Positions 27,661 through 39,445 of a stretch of DNA of 64,000 nt are shown here, piece after piece. Origin of the DNA: Lepus europaeus. Its lineage: Eukaryota; Chordata; Mammalia; Lagomorpha; Leporidae. Within the stretch, counting starts at the first letter, position 1; the number at the start of each line of letters is the position of its first letter. The stretch spans positions 88,520,462 to 88,584,461 of the forward strand of contig NC_084834.1 in the NCBI RefSeq assembly GCF_033115175.1. The letters are read 5' to 3'. The notes under the pieces were generated by a model. The model made no database searches and had not been told where the DNA came from. It saw only the letters and a list, made by a program, of their open reading frames with translations. Made by a program: the position numbers and the translations under genes.

Positions 27661-28075
27661 AAGTGAAAAATGTATTTTAAAAAAATTTTCACTTAAAGGA
27701 TTCCCCCACACACACCTTTTATATAATTTGAGAGTCCTTGATTATCAGTAAGTAGGAAATTGATTTACCACAAGTTGAAGTAGCTAATTGGGTGGCCACT
27801 AGGAGTTTTGTTATACCCCAGTGAAAGAGAAAAAGTGATGTTATGATATTTAGCAGCAATCATATATGTAAATGATATAACTGTAGCTGTGATAATGTGA
27901 AATGTTGTTATTAAACAGTTAATAGCTAGATGATGCACAGAAATCCCATTGCAGCACTCACTCCATCTTTCTTAATGGTCCTTAAGAGCCTAGTATATTA
28001 GTTCTCATGTGAGTTTTAAGATTTTTAGGATTATCAATTTATATTCGTTTTTAAAATCCACTGGAGAGGATGATG

Positions 28076-28095
28076 GTGTGTGTGTGTGTGTGTGT
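28076..28095. repeat. (GT)10 microsatellite
   Basis: Uninterrupted GT dinucleotide run just 5' of a MIR-tail-like segment. Confidence 0.95.
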
Positions 28096-28097
28096 TA

Positions 28098-28150
28098 ATC
28101 CAGGGCACAAAATATGCTCTTAGTAAATATTTGATTATTAGATGAATAAG
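28098..28150 (+). repeat. MIR 3' tail fragment
   Basis: The text gctcttagtaaatatttgat and the following attagatgaataagtg resemble the MIR tail. Very short. Confidence 0.4.
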
Positions 28151-28337
28151 TGAATCTTTATTCTATATTGGCTGTACCGCTTTCCTTCTGTGTGACTGGG
28201 AATGTGGTTTGATTTCTGTGAGTTTACAGTTTTTTCTTTTTTTTTCATTTTTTGATGAGAATGGTATGTATATCCTAACTTTTTTTCATGTTGATAATAT
28301 ATGCAAAAGTTATTGGTATTTCATATTTTATTTTAAA

Positions 28338-28600
28338 TATTTATTATTTGAAAGGCAGACAGAGAAAGATCTTCCATTTACTGGTTCACTCTCCAGATGC
28401 CCATGAGAGCCAGGAATTGTCAAGGCTGAAGCCAGGAACTCAATCCAGGTCTCCCAAGTAATTGAGCCAAGTAGTTGAGCCATCACTTGCTACCTCCCAG
28501 AGTGTACATTAGCAGGAAGCTGGATTGTGAGAGAAGTAGCCAAGATTTGAACCAGACACTCCAGTATAGGATGTAAGTGTCTTACAAGGTGACAACCCAA
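28338..28600 (-). repeat. Older C-repeat SINE subfamily
   Basis: Carries the variant motifs ggaactcaatccaggtctcc, gttgagccatcacttgctac and cattagcaggaagctgg. These mark an older SINE group also seen at 36152, 36756, 46855, 52500 and 53355. Confidence 0.8.
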
Positions 28601-28682
28601 ACATGCTTCCTGGTACTTAATATGTTTAAAAATAAACTCTTGAAGGTACTTGCACTACTGATGTTTTTAGAATATGTGATGT

Positions 28683-28873
28683 AGGGGCTGGAGCCATGGT
28701 GCAGAAGGTTAACGCCCTGGCCTGAAGTGCTGGCATCCCATATGGGCACTGGTTCTAGTCCTGGCTGCTCCACTTCCGATCCAGTTCTCTGCTATGGCCT
28801 GGAAAAGCAGTACAGGATGGCACAAGTCCTTGGGCCCCTGCATCCGCATGGGAGAACTGGAAGAAGCTCAGAG
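28683..28873 (+). repeat. Tailless 3'-truncated C-repeat SINE with perfect TSD
   Basis: Starts at the SINE 5' head (aggggctggagccatggtgc) but stops at gaagaagctc, about the middle of the element, with no CT tract and no A tail. It is nevertheless bounded by a perfect 13-nt TSD, gaatatgtgatgt, at 28670-28682 and 28874-28886. It was therefore inserted in truncated form and was not shortened by a later deletion. Confidence 0.9.
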
Positions 28874-29044
28874 GAATATGTGATGTCTTTCTCAGCTGGA
28901 CTGTTGGAAGTGAACTTCAGTTGGCATGGAATCCTCAGCCAAATGCCTCAGTTGTTCATCACTGGTCCTAGACAGCAGGTCTGTTACAAAGAAGGAATCT
29001 GTTGATACCAATTTAATGCACCTATGGGAACATCAGTTTCAGTT

Positions 29045-29205
29045 AGAGAAGCATGAGTTTGAAACCTATCTTTGTGTGTACCTGGCTGTGCAAATCTTAA
29101 CCTCCCTGAGTTTCTATCTCTTCTACAAATGTGAACAGTAATCCATATACTGTGGAATTTTTGTGATAACTAAATAAGGATATAAATGAAGCCCTGGGCA
29201 ATAAA
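29045..29205 (+). repeat. MIR element
   Basis: The order tgagtttgaaacctatcttt, cctggctgtgcaaatcttaa, cctccctgagtttctatctc and tgtgataactaaataagg follows the MIR consensus. Confidence 0.65.
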
Positions 29206-29469
29206 CAAATTCTAGTGACTGCTCCCTCTACATTCTTACAAGTTATATATAAACTTGCTAGTCTAGTTCTGAAAATTATTATTTGGTTAAGATTATCTTA
29301 ATATATTACTCATGACCCCTTTTTTTGGAAAAAGAAGCTTTTTTATTTTTGCTTTTTTCAAGTTAGAAAATTTAGGATTTTTCTATTAAAAATTAGAGAA
29401 AAATATTTTTACACCCTTGTAGGCACTATGATAGAATGAGCATCATTTTCTTAATTTTTAAAATGTAAA

Positions 29470-29785
29470 ATTTTTAAAAGATTTATTTTGAAGTCAGAGA
29501 TACAGAGAGAAAAGAGAGGGAGAGAGATCTTCTATCTGCTGGTTCACTCCCCAAATGGCTGCAACGGCCAGGGCTGGGCCAGGCCAAAGCCAGGAGCCTG
29601 GAGCTTCTTCCAGGTGTCCCACGTGGATGCAGGGGCCAAGCACTTGGGCCATCATCTGCTGCTTTCCCAGGCATGTTAGCAGGGAGCTGATTGGGAAGTA
29701 GAAAAGTCGAGACTTGAACCAGTGCCCATATTGGATGCAAGCACTGCAGATAGCAGCTTTATCCACTACACCACAGTGCCAGTCC
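29470..29785 (-). repeat. C-repeat SINE, AAATAAATAA-tail type
   Basis: Complete copy from aaaagatttattttgaagtc to the head ccacagtgccagtcc. Confidence 0.9.
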
Positions 29786-29882
29786 TATTAAAACATAAAA
29801 ATGTTTTAAGAAAAGCCCTAGAAAAAAGAAGAAAAAAAAGTCTTGAGTTTCATTTTACAAAATAATTGTTCCAAAAATTTTG

Positions 29883-30156
29883 AGGACCAGAATTGTGGTA
29901 CAGCTGTTTAAGCTACTGCTTACAACACTGAAGTCCTGGCTGCTCCACTCCTGGCTCATCTCCCTGCTGATGCACCTAGGAAACCAGGGAAGGTAGCCCA
30001 AGTAGTTGCAGTCTCTGCCACCCATATGGGAGGCCAGGATGGAGTTCCTGGATCCTTTCTTCAGCCTGGGTTAGATCTGGCTATTGAGGTCTTTTGGGGA
30101 GTAAACCAGTAGATGAAAGATTCTCTCTGCCTTTCAAATAAATAAATATATTCTTA
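29883..30156 (+). repeat. C-repeat SINE, diverged
   Basis: Internal deletions shorten the body. The head accagaattgtggtacagct and the tail ctttcaaataaataaatata are present. It forms an inverted pair with the preceding copy. Confidence 0.85.
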
Positions 30157-30341
30157 AAAATTTTAATTCAGTTTTTATTAGCATTAGAAACAGATTTACC
30201 ACTACACATTTGATATATTAATTGTACAAATGTGTATGTCATAAAGCTTACAAGAGACACCAAAAAGAATGAAATGTGTCCTTCAGAGTTGGAAATCTAG
30301 AAATACAGGTTTGCAATAGTCATGATGCCGTGTGCAAATTT

Positions 30342-30653
30342 TTTAAATGTATTTTATTTATTTGAAAGGGTTACAGAGGGAGAGGCAGAGAGCTTTTCCA
30401 TCTGCTAGTTCACTCCCAAAATGGCCCCAATGGGTGGGGCTAGGCCAAGCCAAAACCAGAAATCGGGTGCTTCTTCCAGATCTCTCAGGTAGGTACAGGG
30501 GCCTAAGCACTTGAGCCATCCTTTGCTGTTTTCCTGGGCACATTAGCAGACAGCTGGATTGGAATTGGAGCAGCTGGGACCTGAACCTGAGCCCACATGG
30601 GATGCCAGCACTGCAGGTGGCAGCTTAACCTACTGTACCACAACACCAGCCCC
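30342..30653 (-). repeat. C-repeat SINE, AAATAAATAA-tail type
   Basis: Complete copy, from attttatttatttgaaaggg to accacaacaccagcccc. Confidence 0.9.
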
Positions 30654-30882
30654 ACCATGTACAAATGTTATGTTGGTGGTTTTATACAGGAATATGTGCA
30701 CTTAAGAGCAGTGATGCAAGTTAGGGATGTTAGCAACATTGGTGTTTGGCATTGAAGGACCACATATGTTTGAGCTCCCCAGGTAGACAAAGGAGGTAAG
30801 GACGTTTCTTGTAGCTACAGGATCAGGAGCAAAGCTTCTGGAGTGGGAAAAGGATTCTTTTGTTTAATTTGTAGGGTAATAA

Positions 30883-31428
30883 TGTATCAGTTTCTTATTG
30901 CTGCTGCAACAAACCACTGCAAACCAGCACAATTTCACCGTCTAAGACTTTAGAAGATCAGAGTCAAAAATCAGTTTCCCTTTGGGCTAGAATCAAGGTC
31001 CTGCTTGGTGCTCTGGGAGTGTCTCTGCCTTTTCCAGCTCCTGGAAGCCCCTTGCCCCCCTTGGCTCATGTCCTCCTCTTCCATATTCAAGCCAGCTGCA
31101 CTGCCTTTTCACATCTCTCCATAAATAGATCACTGCCTTCATGGTAACATCCCCTCTGACTCTGACCCTCCTGGAAAGGACCCAGATAATCCAGGATCAC
31201 TGCCCCATCTGAAGTTCTTTAATTAATCACATCTGCCAAGTCCTTTTGCCAAGTGACAAACCACACTCACAGTGAGTTCCAGTCTCCCAGCAGCAAGCTT
31301 GAGGCCCTAGAGAGCTAGTGCTGCTGTTCCAGTCCACATCCGAAGGCCTCAAAACAAGGGGAGCCGCAGGCAGACATCCTAGTCTGTGTCCAGGGGTGGG
31401 GCAGGGCAATATTCTGCCTATCATAGCG
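30883..31428 (-). repeat. MLT1-type MaLR solitary LTR
   Basis: The + strand text starts tcagtttcttattgctgctg and includes ttttccagctcctggaag, acccagataatccaggatc and cttttgccaagtgac. This is the reverse of the MLT1 LTR consensus as I remember it. No partner LTR is nearby, so it is probably a solo LTR of an ancient ERVL-MaLR element. Confidence 0.75.
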
Positions 31429-32031
31429 AGCAGTATAGATGTGAAGATACATAGTGGAGAAAATGCTGTTCAGGGATTAGATTTTTTTTAAAAAACCTTT
31501 ATAGCTATGCCAAGGCTCATCTGAAGATGAGCTTTTTATTCTTAAACAAGCTGTGAAAGATTAAGGTAGGTGCTCATTTCACATCCACTCGAAATCCAGT
31601 GCTTACAGTCTTTATGAATCCCTTTGTTGGAGCCCAGGTTATAAAGAGAACATATGAGGGAAGAGTAGAATCAATGCTGCTTCAGAAATACCGCGGAGGT
31701 GGTGTGGCAGAGAGGCTGGAGAGTCGTGAATTTTTAAAATGTCTGTGGGAACTGAGGAAATGGATTTGAAAACCCTTTTAGAGGTAGAATAAGTAGGCCA
31801 TAGTGATTTTCTGGGAAGGCCTTGAAGAAGCCAGAGGGGGCTGCGGCAGCCTTTCAGGACATCTGCATGAAAATGACTCTCAGGTCCACCCCTCCTCATA
31901 CACTCCCACCCTGCTCTGATTCCTAGAATCTGTCTAAATTGAAGAGCCATTCTCTGCTCAAACATGTTGTTTACTGAGTGATTAGTACGTTCTATAAGTA
32001 GGGTAGCTTTATATTAATACTCCAAAGTGGG

Positions 32032-32202
32032 GTGGCCAGGGAGTGCAGTGGAGGATGGCCCAAGTCCTTGGGCCCTGCACCCCATGGGAGACCAGGAGAA
32101 GCACCTGGCTCCTGCCCCTACTGTGGCGGCCATTGGAGGGTGCACCAATGGCAAAAGGAAGACCTTTCTCTCTATCTCTCTCTCACCGTCCACTCTGCCT
32201 GT

Positions 32203-32234
<32 letters not shown>
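32032..32234 (+). repeat. C-repeat SINE, young, 5'-truncated, A30 tail
   Basis: Begins inside the element (tggccagggagtgcagtgg) and ends cactctgcctgtc plus about 30 uninterrupted A. A 12-nt perfect TSD, ctccaaagtggg, lies at 32020-32031 and 32235-32246. The pure A tail suggests a recent, possibly polymorphic insertion. Confidence 0.96.
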
Positions 32235-32236
<2 letters not shown>

Positions 32237-32724
32237 CCAAAGTGGGATAGTTATTTTTGTAACTATTTCTATGATATTTAAATCAAATACTAACTTTCAA
32301 ATTGTATTTCTGTAAAGTTCTTATTGTCTAGTTGTCTAAAGCAATACAGTTTCCTAAGCCAAAAAAGATAATGCAAGATTACTTTTGAAGAGAGCAAAAG
32401 CTGTGGTTCTGGATTTGGGCAGTACATTTGTTTGAAGACAATCCCTGTCCTAGTCACCTCCCCGAGTTGTCTCACCTTATGTATTTTGTATACACATACC
32501 TATAATAAGGTTTAATTTAAAATTAGGCACAGTAAGAGATTAGCAGCAACAATAATAAAGTAGATCAATAATACTGTATAAAAGTTATGTGAATATGATC
32601 TCTCTTTGTCTCTCACATAACATCTTCTTGTCCAAATAGATGCTTTGTTTTTACCTTTAGTCTGAGCAACCTTGGCATACAAAATTTTCCCTTTCATTAA
32701 ATTGAAAACTTTCAACTTTCTTTT

Positions 32725-33705
32725 TTAAAATTTTTTAAATTTATTTTCCCCCAAAAGAAACCTTTTATTTAAAGAATACAGACTTCATGCATTTTATAAG
32801 TACAACTTTAGAAATATAGGGATTCTTCCCACCATACCCGCTCTCACCCACTCTCCCACGCCTCCTCCATTTTTGATTAACTTTATGCACAGAAGACCAC
32901 TCTATGTTAAGAGGTCAACAATTTGCATGAAAAAAAGCAACTGTTCCTCAATAGTTGAGACAAAGGCTTTTCAGAGTCATTGCATTTTGCAGTTAACTTC
33001 ACTTTCTCTTTTTTAGAAACTTAATTAACTTTAAAGAAGCACCCAACAGTGATACATCTTTTGTGAGAATTTAGACATAATTATAATGCAACTCTTTAGG
33101 ACAGAGATCCTGCATGGGAAGTTAGTGCACAGTAACTACTGTTGTTAATTTACCAATTAACACTCTTATGTATAACATTGAGTCTCTTGACATAAGCTGC
33201 CTAAGCTGTGGGAGCCTTTTGAGCCCACGAGCTCAGTATTTAGACAAGGCTGTAAGCAAAGTGGAAGGTCTCTCTTCCCTTCAGAGAAAAGTACCTCCTT
33301 CTTTGACCACTTCTTTCCATTGGAGTCTCACCCAATGAGGTCCTTCATGTAGGACATTTTTTTGCCACAGTGTCTTGACTTTCCATGCCTGAAATGCCCT
33401 TGTGGACTTTTCAGCCAGACTAGAATGCCTTAAGGGCTGATTCTGAGGTCCGAGTGCTATTTAAAGTGTTTCTCTTTCTATGAGTCTACTATGTGGACTG
33501 CTTCCCTTGTTGGAGCATTCACTCCTTTTTAATTTTATCTATTATTACCAGACCCTTAATCCTATCCATATGATCACTTTAACACTTAAGATGGTATTTT
33601 TACCACCCAGCCTAGGGGTATTTGGAGTCCCATGACAAATTTTTAAACTATACCCTTAGAAGTAAGTCCATAGAAATGTGTGCAGAACTATACAGCTAAG
33701 AACAT
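32725..33705 (-). repeat. Lagomorph L1 3' UTR fragment
   Basis: Shares ordered blocks with the fragment at 46015-46725: cttcagagaaaagtacctcc, gtgtcttg(a/g)ctttccatgcc, taagggctgattctgagg and gacagagatcctgcatg. The tail side is at the left, so the element is on the minus strand. It is noncoding and is a different, more diverged subfamily from the copy at 46 kb. Confidence 0.85.
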
Positions 33706-33905
33706 TTTGAACCTTCTTGGTGTATCCAAAAATCTAGTATGACTACTCTTGGGCTTTAGAGACACTTGAAGTGAAACAAGAGTTACTAGATCGGAAGCAC
33801 AGCACCACTGCGAGTTAGCCTGATAAACAAGATGACTACTAAGTGACTGCCAGGCAGGTGATGTACTCACATACAGCATAGTGTGCTGGACAGAGGCATG
33901 ATCAT

Positions 33906-34137
33906 GTCTCCAGCAGCTGGAGCTGGGCCGATCTGAAGCCAGGAACCAGGAGCCAAGGTCTCCTCTGGGTCTCCTACACAAGTGCAGGGGCCCAGGCCTC
34001 TGGCCTATCTTCTGCTTTCTCAGGCGGTAAGCAGAGAACTAGATTGGAGAAGGAGCCCCTGGGACATGAACTGGCGCCCCCTATGGGATGCTGACACCAC
34101 AGGTGGAGACAGTCCACTATGCCACAGCAATGGCCCC
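33906..34137 (-). repeat. C-repeat SINE, 3'-end missing
   Basis: Only the tRNA-like half and middle are present (gagctgggccgatctgaagc to ccacagcaatggcccc). The tail half is missing, with no obvious TSD. Confidence 0.85.
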
Positions 34138-34528
34138 TTATTTGCTTTTTAAGAATTTTTATTTCTCTCATAAAATATCATACCTCTTCACTCATATCTG
34201 TACTTTCCTGTAAATTCTGAAAGGTATTTGTGGTAGTATTTCTGTAGTCCCTGTGTCTGCCTCTGTTGGTGATGGGTCACAATCTCCTGCTTTTTAACAC
34301 ATCTCATTTGATTTTTGCTGTGTATTTCTCATGATGAACACTGGCACAGTGCAGCCTCAGCCCTCAGCAGCTGGACATCATCCCCACACATGTCATCAGT
34401 GGTATGCAGGTCCACTGTGCAGACGAGGTCTATATCTCTCCCATCTCAGCATCCTGGGAAAGGGGGACTTCTGATACTCTGGCAGCAGACTTTGCTGGTA
34501 CCTCACTTGGCCTTGGCTTTCTCGAAGC

Positions 34529-34836
34529 AATTTTTTTAAGATTTTATTTGAGAGGCAGAGAGGGAGAAACAGAAAGGTCTTCCATCTACTGATTCAATCC
34601 CCAAATGGCCACAACAGCAGGAGCTGAGCATATCTGAAGCCAGGAGCCAGGAGCTTCTTCCAGGTCTCCCACACAGGTACAGGGGCCCAAGCACTTGTGC
34701 TATCTTGCTGCTTTCCAAGGCATATTAGCAAGGAGCTGCATCAGCAGTGGAACAGCCTGAACTCAAACCTGAGCCCATAAAGGGTGCTAGCGCTGCAGGC
34801 AGAGTTTTAGCCTACTAAGCCACATTGCTGTTCCCT
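34529..34836 (-). repeat. C-repeat SINE, AAATAAATAA-tail type
   Basis: Complete copy from aagattttatttgagaggca to gccacattgctgttccc. Confidence 0.9.
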
Positions 34837-35384
34837 CTCAGAGCACTTTTAAGTGGGAAATACAGTATTGTTAATAATTCCATTCAGTCAACAACATAAC
34901 CTAGAGCTTTCCTAGACAGACTAGGATAAGGTAGCCTGGTTATTAGGAAGTACTCCATGGTTTTAGACAACAGATTTTGAATTTTTTAAACCTCTTTCCT
35001 TGATTAGGATGGTGCCTGTTTGGTCTCCTAGATAAAGTCAGCTGTCAGTCTTAGGATTCTTCAAAATTTGTGTGGTTTATCCTTCACTACCCAAAGTCAG
35101 TCATGTTTATTTCAGGTGGAATATCATTACTAGGTTCATTTATCTGTATAATCTCTTCTCCTCCTGGCATTCAAGTCAGGCTTCCAGACTGATCTATCAA
35201 ACTTCCATCAAACTATTCAATCTATTTAGGAATCACCCAGGCTCATAATTGTGAGATCCATCCCAGGTTTCTTATTCCATCTACAGCCCTTCCTCTTCAG
35301 GTTGATGCATGTCTCTCTGTGTACCGTACAGATCCCTATAATTGATCTTATTGATATTATTATGTTATTATTTCCTTCCTTCCT

Positions 35385-35775
35385 GCCTTCATGTGTTCTG
35401 TGCTGCTGTAACAGAATACCTGAGCCTGGATAACTTACAAGGAACTGTAAGGAATGTATTTCCTTACATTTCTGGAGCGAGGGAAGTCCAAGATTGGGGG
35501 GCCAGCATCTGACATGGGCTTTCTTGCATATCATCTTGTGGCAGAAGGGAAGAGAGGGGAGGGGGAGGGGAAGGAGAAGGGGAGGCGAGACAGAGACAGG
35601 CCAAGCAACCAGACGCATCCTTTCATATGGAACCCATTCCCATGATACAATGGCTGTAATCCGTGTATGTGGTCGTAATCACTTCTCATTCAGAACCCAC
35701 CTCCAAACATTGCTGCATTGGGGATTAAGTTTCCAATAAATGCTTTTGGGGGGCCAAATTCTAACTGTAGAATAT
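35385..35775 (-). repeat. MLT1-type MaLR LTR with purine-rich tract
   Basis: The + strand text tgtgctgctgtaacagaata, ttacatttctggagcgaggg, ctccaaacattgctgcattg and ggggattaagtttcc is the reverse of the same LTR family as 48271-48623. A polypurine stretch at about 35545-35600 holds four G runs. Confidence 0.8.
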
Positions 35776-36151
35776 CCTAACCAATGACTACCCTATATGT
35801 CAGCTTAACACCTGGCTTCCTGCACCTCTAGCTACTATCACTTGAATTCATCACACTTTTTCCTGTCATCTTATTTTCAAGTAGTAAAAGCCACAAATTT
35901 CAAATTTGATTATCCAACTTAGTATATGGTGTTTGCTACTCAAAGGATTAAAACTCAAGTGCCTACAGGGAGGATGATGTAACTATAAACTGAAGCTGGC
36001 AAAAGGAGGAAAGATAGGTAACTCTAGGGTTTTAGGGAAGTGTGCGAATTAGGCATTATGAAAATGGATTAATCCCCTGTTGATTAGTTGGCACTAATTT
36101 GTTTATCAAGGTGAACACGTTCTTTTTTTTTTTTCATTTTTTGGTTTTTTA

Positions 36152-36345
36152 ATTTAAATTTTTATTTACTTGAGAGGCAGAGATAGCTCCTTCATCTGCT
36201 GGCTCACGTCCCAAATGCCTGCAGTGGCCAGGACTGGGTCTCCAATACGGGTACCTAGGACTCAGCCACTTGAGCCATCATTGCTGCCTGTCTGGGTCTT
36301 CTCTGGCAGGAAGCTGCAGTCAGGAGTCAGGCAGGTAATTCATGT
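36152..36345 (-). repeat. Older C-repeat SINE subfamily, truncated
   Basis: Contains cttgagaggcagagatagc, gccacttgagccatcattgc and tctggcaggaagctgcagtc. It is flanked by T-rich runs. Confidence 0.75.
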
Positions 36346-36406
36346 GTGGGTTTTTTTTTTTTTTTTCATATTACACATTTCCACAAACGTTTTGAAGACC
36401 CTCTCA

Positions 36407-36422
36407 GTGTGTGTGTGTGTGT
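36407..36422. repeat. (GT)8 microsatellite
   Basis: Perfect GT run in unique sequence. Confidence 0.9.
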
Positions 36423-36755
36423 ATGAGACAAGACCTTTCTGGACTTAATGGAATTTTTATATTTGCATCTATTTTGGGGTCAAGAAAAATCAATATTTCA
36501 GGCTCTAATTTCAAGTACATTCCATGTACTTGAAAACATTGTTTTGAAGCGTAGTCTTTTAGTGCTATTCAGAGTGTTGTCTGAAAAGGAAATCTCATCA
36601 CAGAAAAGAATAGCTAAGGATAAAAGTTTGTTAGGGAATAAGACAGTTTGTTCTTATATCATCCATATATAATATCCCAAAAAGAAATGATGACTATGTG
36701 CCTATTAGAAATAGTGACAAGGGGTGTGTGTTTTTGGAATTAGGATCTGTTTTAT

Positions 36756-36965
36756 TTTTTTTTATTTTAAATTTAATTCAAGTGGCAGAGAGACTGGAGC
36801 TGAAGCCATGTGCCAGTAACTCAGTCCAGGTCTCCACATGGGTGACAGGAACTCAACTAGTTGAGCCATCACCTGCTGCCTCCCAGGAACTGCATTAGTA
36901 GAAAGTCCAGACATTCTGATATGGGTATACTGGCATGTTAACTGCTAGGTTAAACACCTGCCCCC
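36756..36965 (-). repeat. Older C-repeat SINE subfamily
   Basis: The motifs aactcagtccaggtctccac, gttgagccatcacctgctgc and gctaggttaaacacctgccc identify the older group with its complete 5' head. Confidence 0.8.
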
Positions 36966-37342
36966 ATGATCTGTTTCTACCCACAGAACATTTCTGACAC
37001 CAACTACGTGAGTTTTTCCCATTGTAATAACTAGTTGTGCAATACCAGTGAGGTATCCTGCAATTTAATTCAGTCTGACACTATGTATTTGGAGTTCGTG
37101 TCAGATTCCATAAGTTAAGGGCTCATACCAATAAGACCCACCCTACTTCATAAGTCGGTCTCAAGTTCCAGGCATCCTATACTTCTGACTAACCAGTAAT
37201 AAATCTGGAGTCCTCATAGCCCCCTCCTTGGCTTAATTATTTGCTAGAATGGCTCACATAACTCAGGAAAACAGTTTACAGTCACCAGCTTGTTATAAAG
37301 CATACAACTCAGGAAAAGCCAAATGGAAGCAATGCATTGGGC

Positions 37343-37368
37343 ACAGTGTGTGTGTGGGGGGGGGGGGG
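37343..37368. repeat. GT run followed by G13 tract
   Basis: A short GT repeat runs directly into 13 consecutive G (37356-37368). It is prone to slippage and to assembly error. Confidence 0.85.
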
Positions 37369-38158
37369 AGCAGGGTAGTGCAGAGTCAGGACACGCTACT
37401 CCTAGCATTTCCAAGTGCCACACTCATTCTTTAGGAGATCTGTAGAGGTTTCATTATGTGTTATGTATGTGTGAATGATTAAATCACTGGCCATCAGTGA
37501 TTGGCTAGGTCTTCAACCCCTCTCTCCTTTACAGAGGTCAGGGGTGGGGCTGAAAGTTGTGATCAGCCTGGAAACTGTCCTGAAACCATGGAACGGTTCC
37601 CCACCACCAGACATCTTATTCACACACAGAAGACCCTCTTGTCACCTGGAAATCCCAAGGATCTTAGAAGTTCTTGTGTGTCGGGGAATTTACAAGGGCT
37701 TTGGGAGTTAAGACCACATATGTATTCCTTGTTGTATCACGATATGACTTGCCTTCGCTTATTCTAACATTACTGAATGCTCCTGAAATTCATCATGAAG
37801 AACTGGTTGGAAAGAAGAGCAATAAAGTTTGAAAAGGGTGATAATGGGAGGAGTTATCTCTTTCAGACACTTAAGTGAATGATAGAGATATACTTATCCA
37901 AATAATATGGTAGCCGTGTAATACTAGAAGGGAAAAAACAGGTAAAAATCACACTAGGTTGATAAAATGCCCTGGTATGTGCTGAGCATGTCCAGGTATG
38001 TATGTGGATTTAATACACAGTGTGGATCATATCACAGACAATTAGCAAATGGGAAATTTGCCCAGTAAATAGGCCTTGTCGTTTTCCTAGACTAACGTAT
38101 ATTTTCATGGTAGCATATATGAAAACTTTATTTCATTATCATGTAAGAATGCAGTTGG

Positions 38159-38478
38159 GGGGCTGGCGTGTGGCTTAGCAGGTAAAGCTGCCACCTGCAA
38201 CACCAGCATCCCATATGGATGCCTGTTTGAGTCCCGGCTGCTCCACTTCTGATCCAGCTGCCTGCTAATGTGCCTGGGAAAGCAGCAGAAATGGCCCAAA
38301 TTCTTTGGTCCCTGCACTCATGTGGGAGATCTGGATGAAGCTCCTGGTCCCTGGCTGTTGTGGCCATCTGGGGAGTTAACCAGGGGATGGAAGATCACTC
38401 TCTCTGACTCTCCCCTCTTTCTCTTTCTCTGTAACTTTGACTTTCAAATAAGTAGATAAATCTTAAAAAAGAAAAAGA
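38159..38478 (+). repeat. C-repeat SINE, AAATAAATAA-tail type
   Basis: Complete copy. The TSDs aagaatgcagttgg (38145-38158) and aagaatgcaggtgg (38479-38492) differ at one base. Confidence 0.93.
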
Positions 38479-38932
38479 AAGAATGCAGGTGGTCTAGACT
38501 TGCAAGGCCAGGAGCTCATCCAGGTACCTAGGTGCTTCCATTGAGTTACTCTATCATCTCCATGGTGTCACTCCTCATCTCCAACATTGAAGCTGGGTCT
38601 CTGATGCACTTATATTTGAGCTCATGATTCCACACAAGGTGGTATGTGGACCAAGGGATTTCCTATGAAGGAAGTTACATGAACTTGCACACACCTATCC
38701 TTTCATAGTTTGTTCATGTACATGGTCACATGGCCTTCTCCCCTCATATGAAAGGTCGCACAACCTAGGAGTCAGCCACCACTAAGAGGGAGAAGAGGAG
38801 CTAATGGTCTCAGAAAGAGAGATTGAATTCTGGGGATTGTTAGGAGGTCTGGATCACAGTAGGTACATGAAAAAGTTTAAATTGAATCAGTTTGGATCCT
38901 TTTATTTTGTTATTTTTCAAAGTAAATTTCAG

Positions 38933-39181
38933 TTTAGTATATATACTAAACTGATTTTCTGTATATAAAGAGAATTGAAAATGAATCTTGATGGGAATGG
39001 AAGGGGAGAGCGAGTGGGAAAGGGGAGGGTTGCAGGTGGGGGGGAAGCTGTGTGTGGGGGGAGCCTTTGTAATCCATAAGCTGTACTTTGGAAATTTATA
39101 TACATTAAATTAAAAAAAAATAAGTCATATAGTCACTGAAATGACAAATAAAATCTCAATTCCATAATTAAAAAAAAACAA
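38933..39181 (+). mobile_element. L1 3' end insertion with apparent 3' transduction
   Basis: A 5'-truncated lagomorph L1 3' UTR, which aligns in reverse with 46015-46205, ends at an A9 run (39112-39120). It is followed by 49 nt of non-L1 sequence (39121-39169) with AATAAA at 39147-39152. A second A run starts at 39170, 18 nt after the signal. The whole block is flanked by a perfect 15-nt TSD, caaagtaaatttcag, at 38918-38932 and 39182-39196. The L1's own signal reads attaaattaaa where the 46-kb copy has attaaataaa-like AATAAA context, which would favour read-through. Confidence 0.85.
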
Positions 39182-39445
39182 CAAAGTAAATTTCAGATAA
39201 TTATACAATAAGGAACCAAAAATGTTAGTATAGTACCTGGCAAGTGGTAGTAAAAATAAGTACCTTTTATGGGCTGTATTATTTGGTTTATAGAATGGAG
39301 CTATAAAAGTGCCCTCAGCTGGAAAGTCTCCAGTTGATAAACTGACAAAGGCAATAATCAAAGACAGGTCAGAGAACAGAAAATGCAGATGGTTAGTGAG
39401 GACGTTTCACAAATTCAATTTTGTTGGTAATAAGAAATGTAAGAG

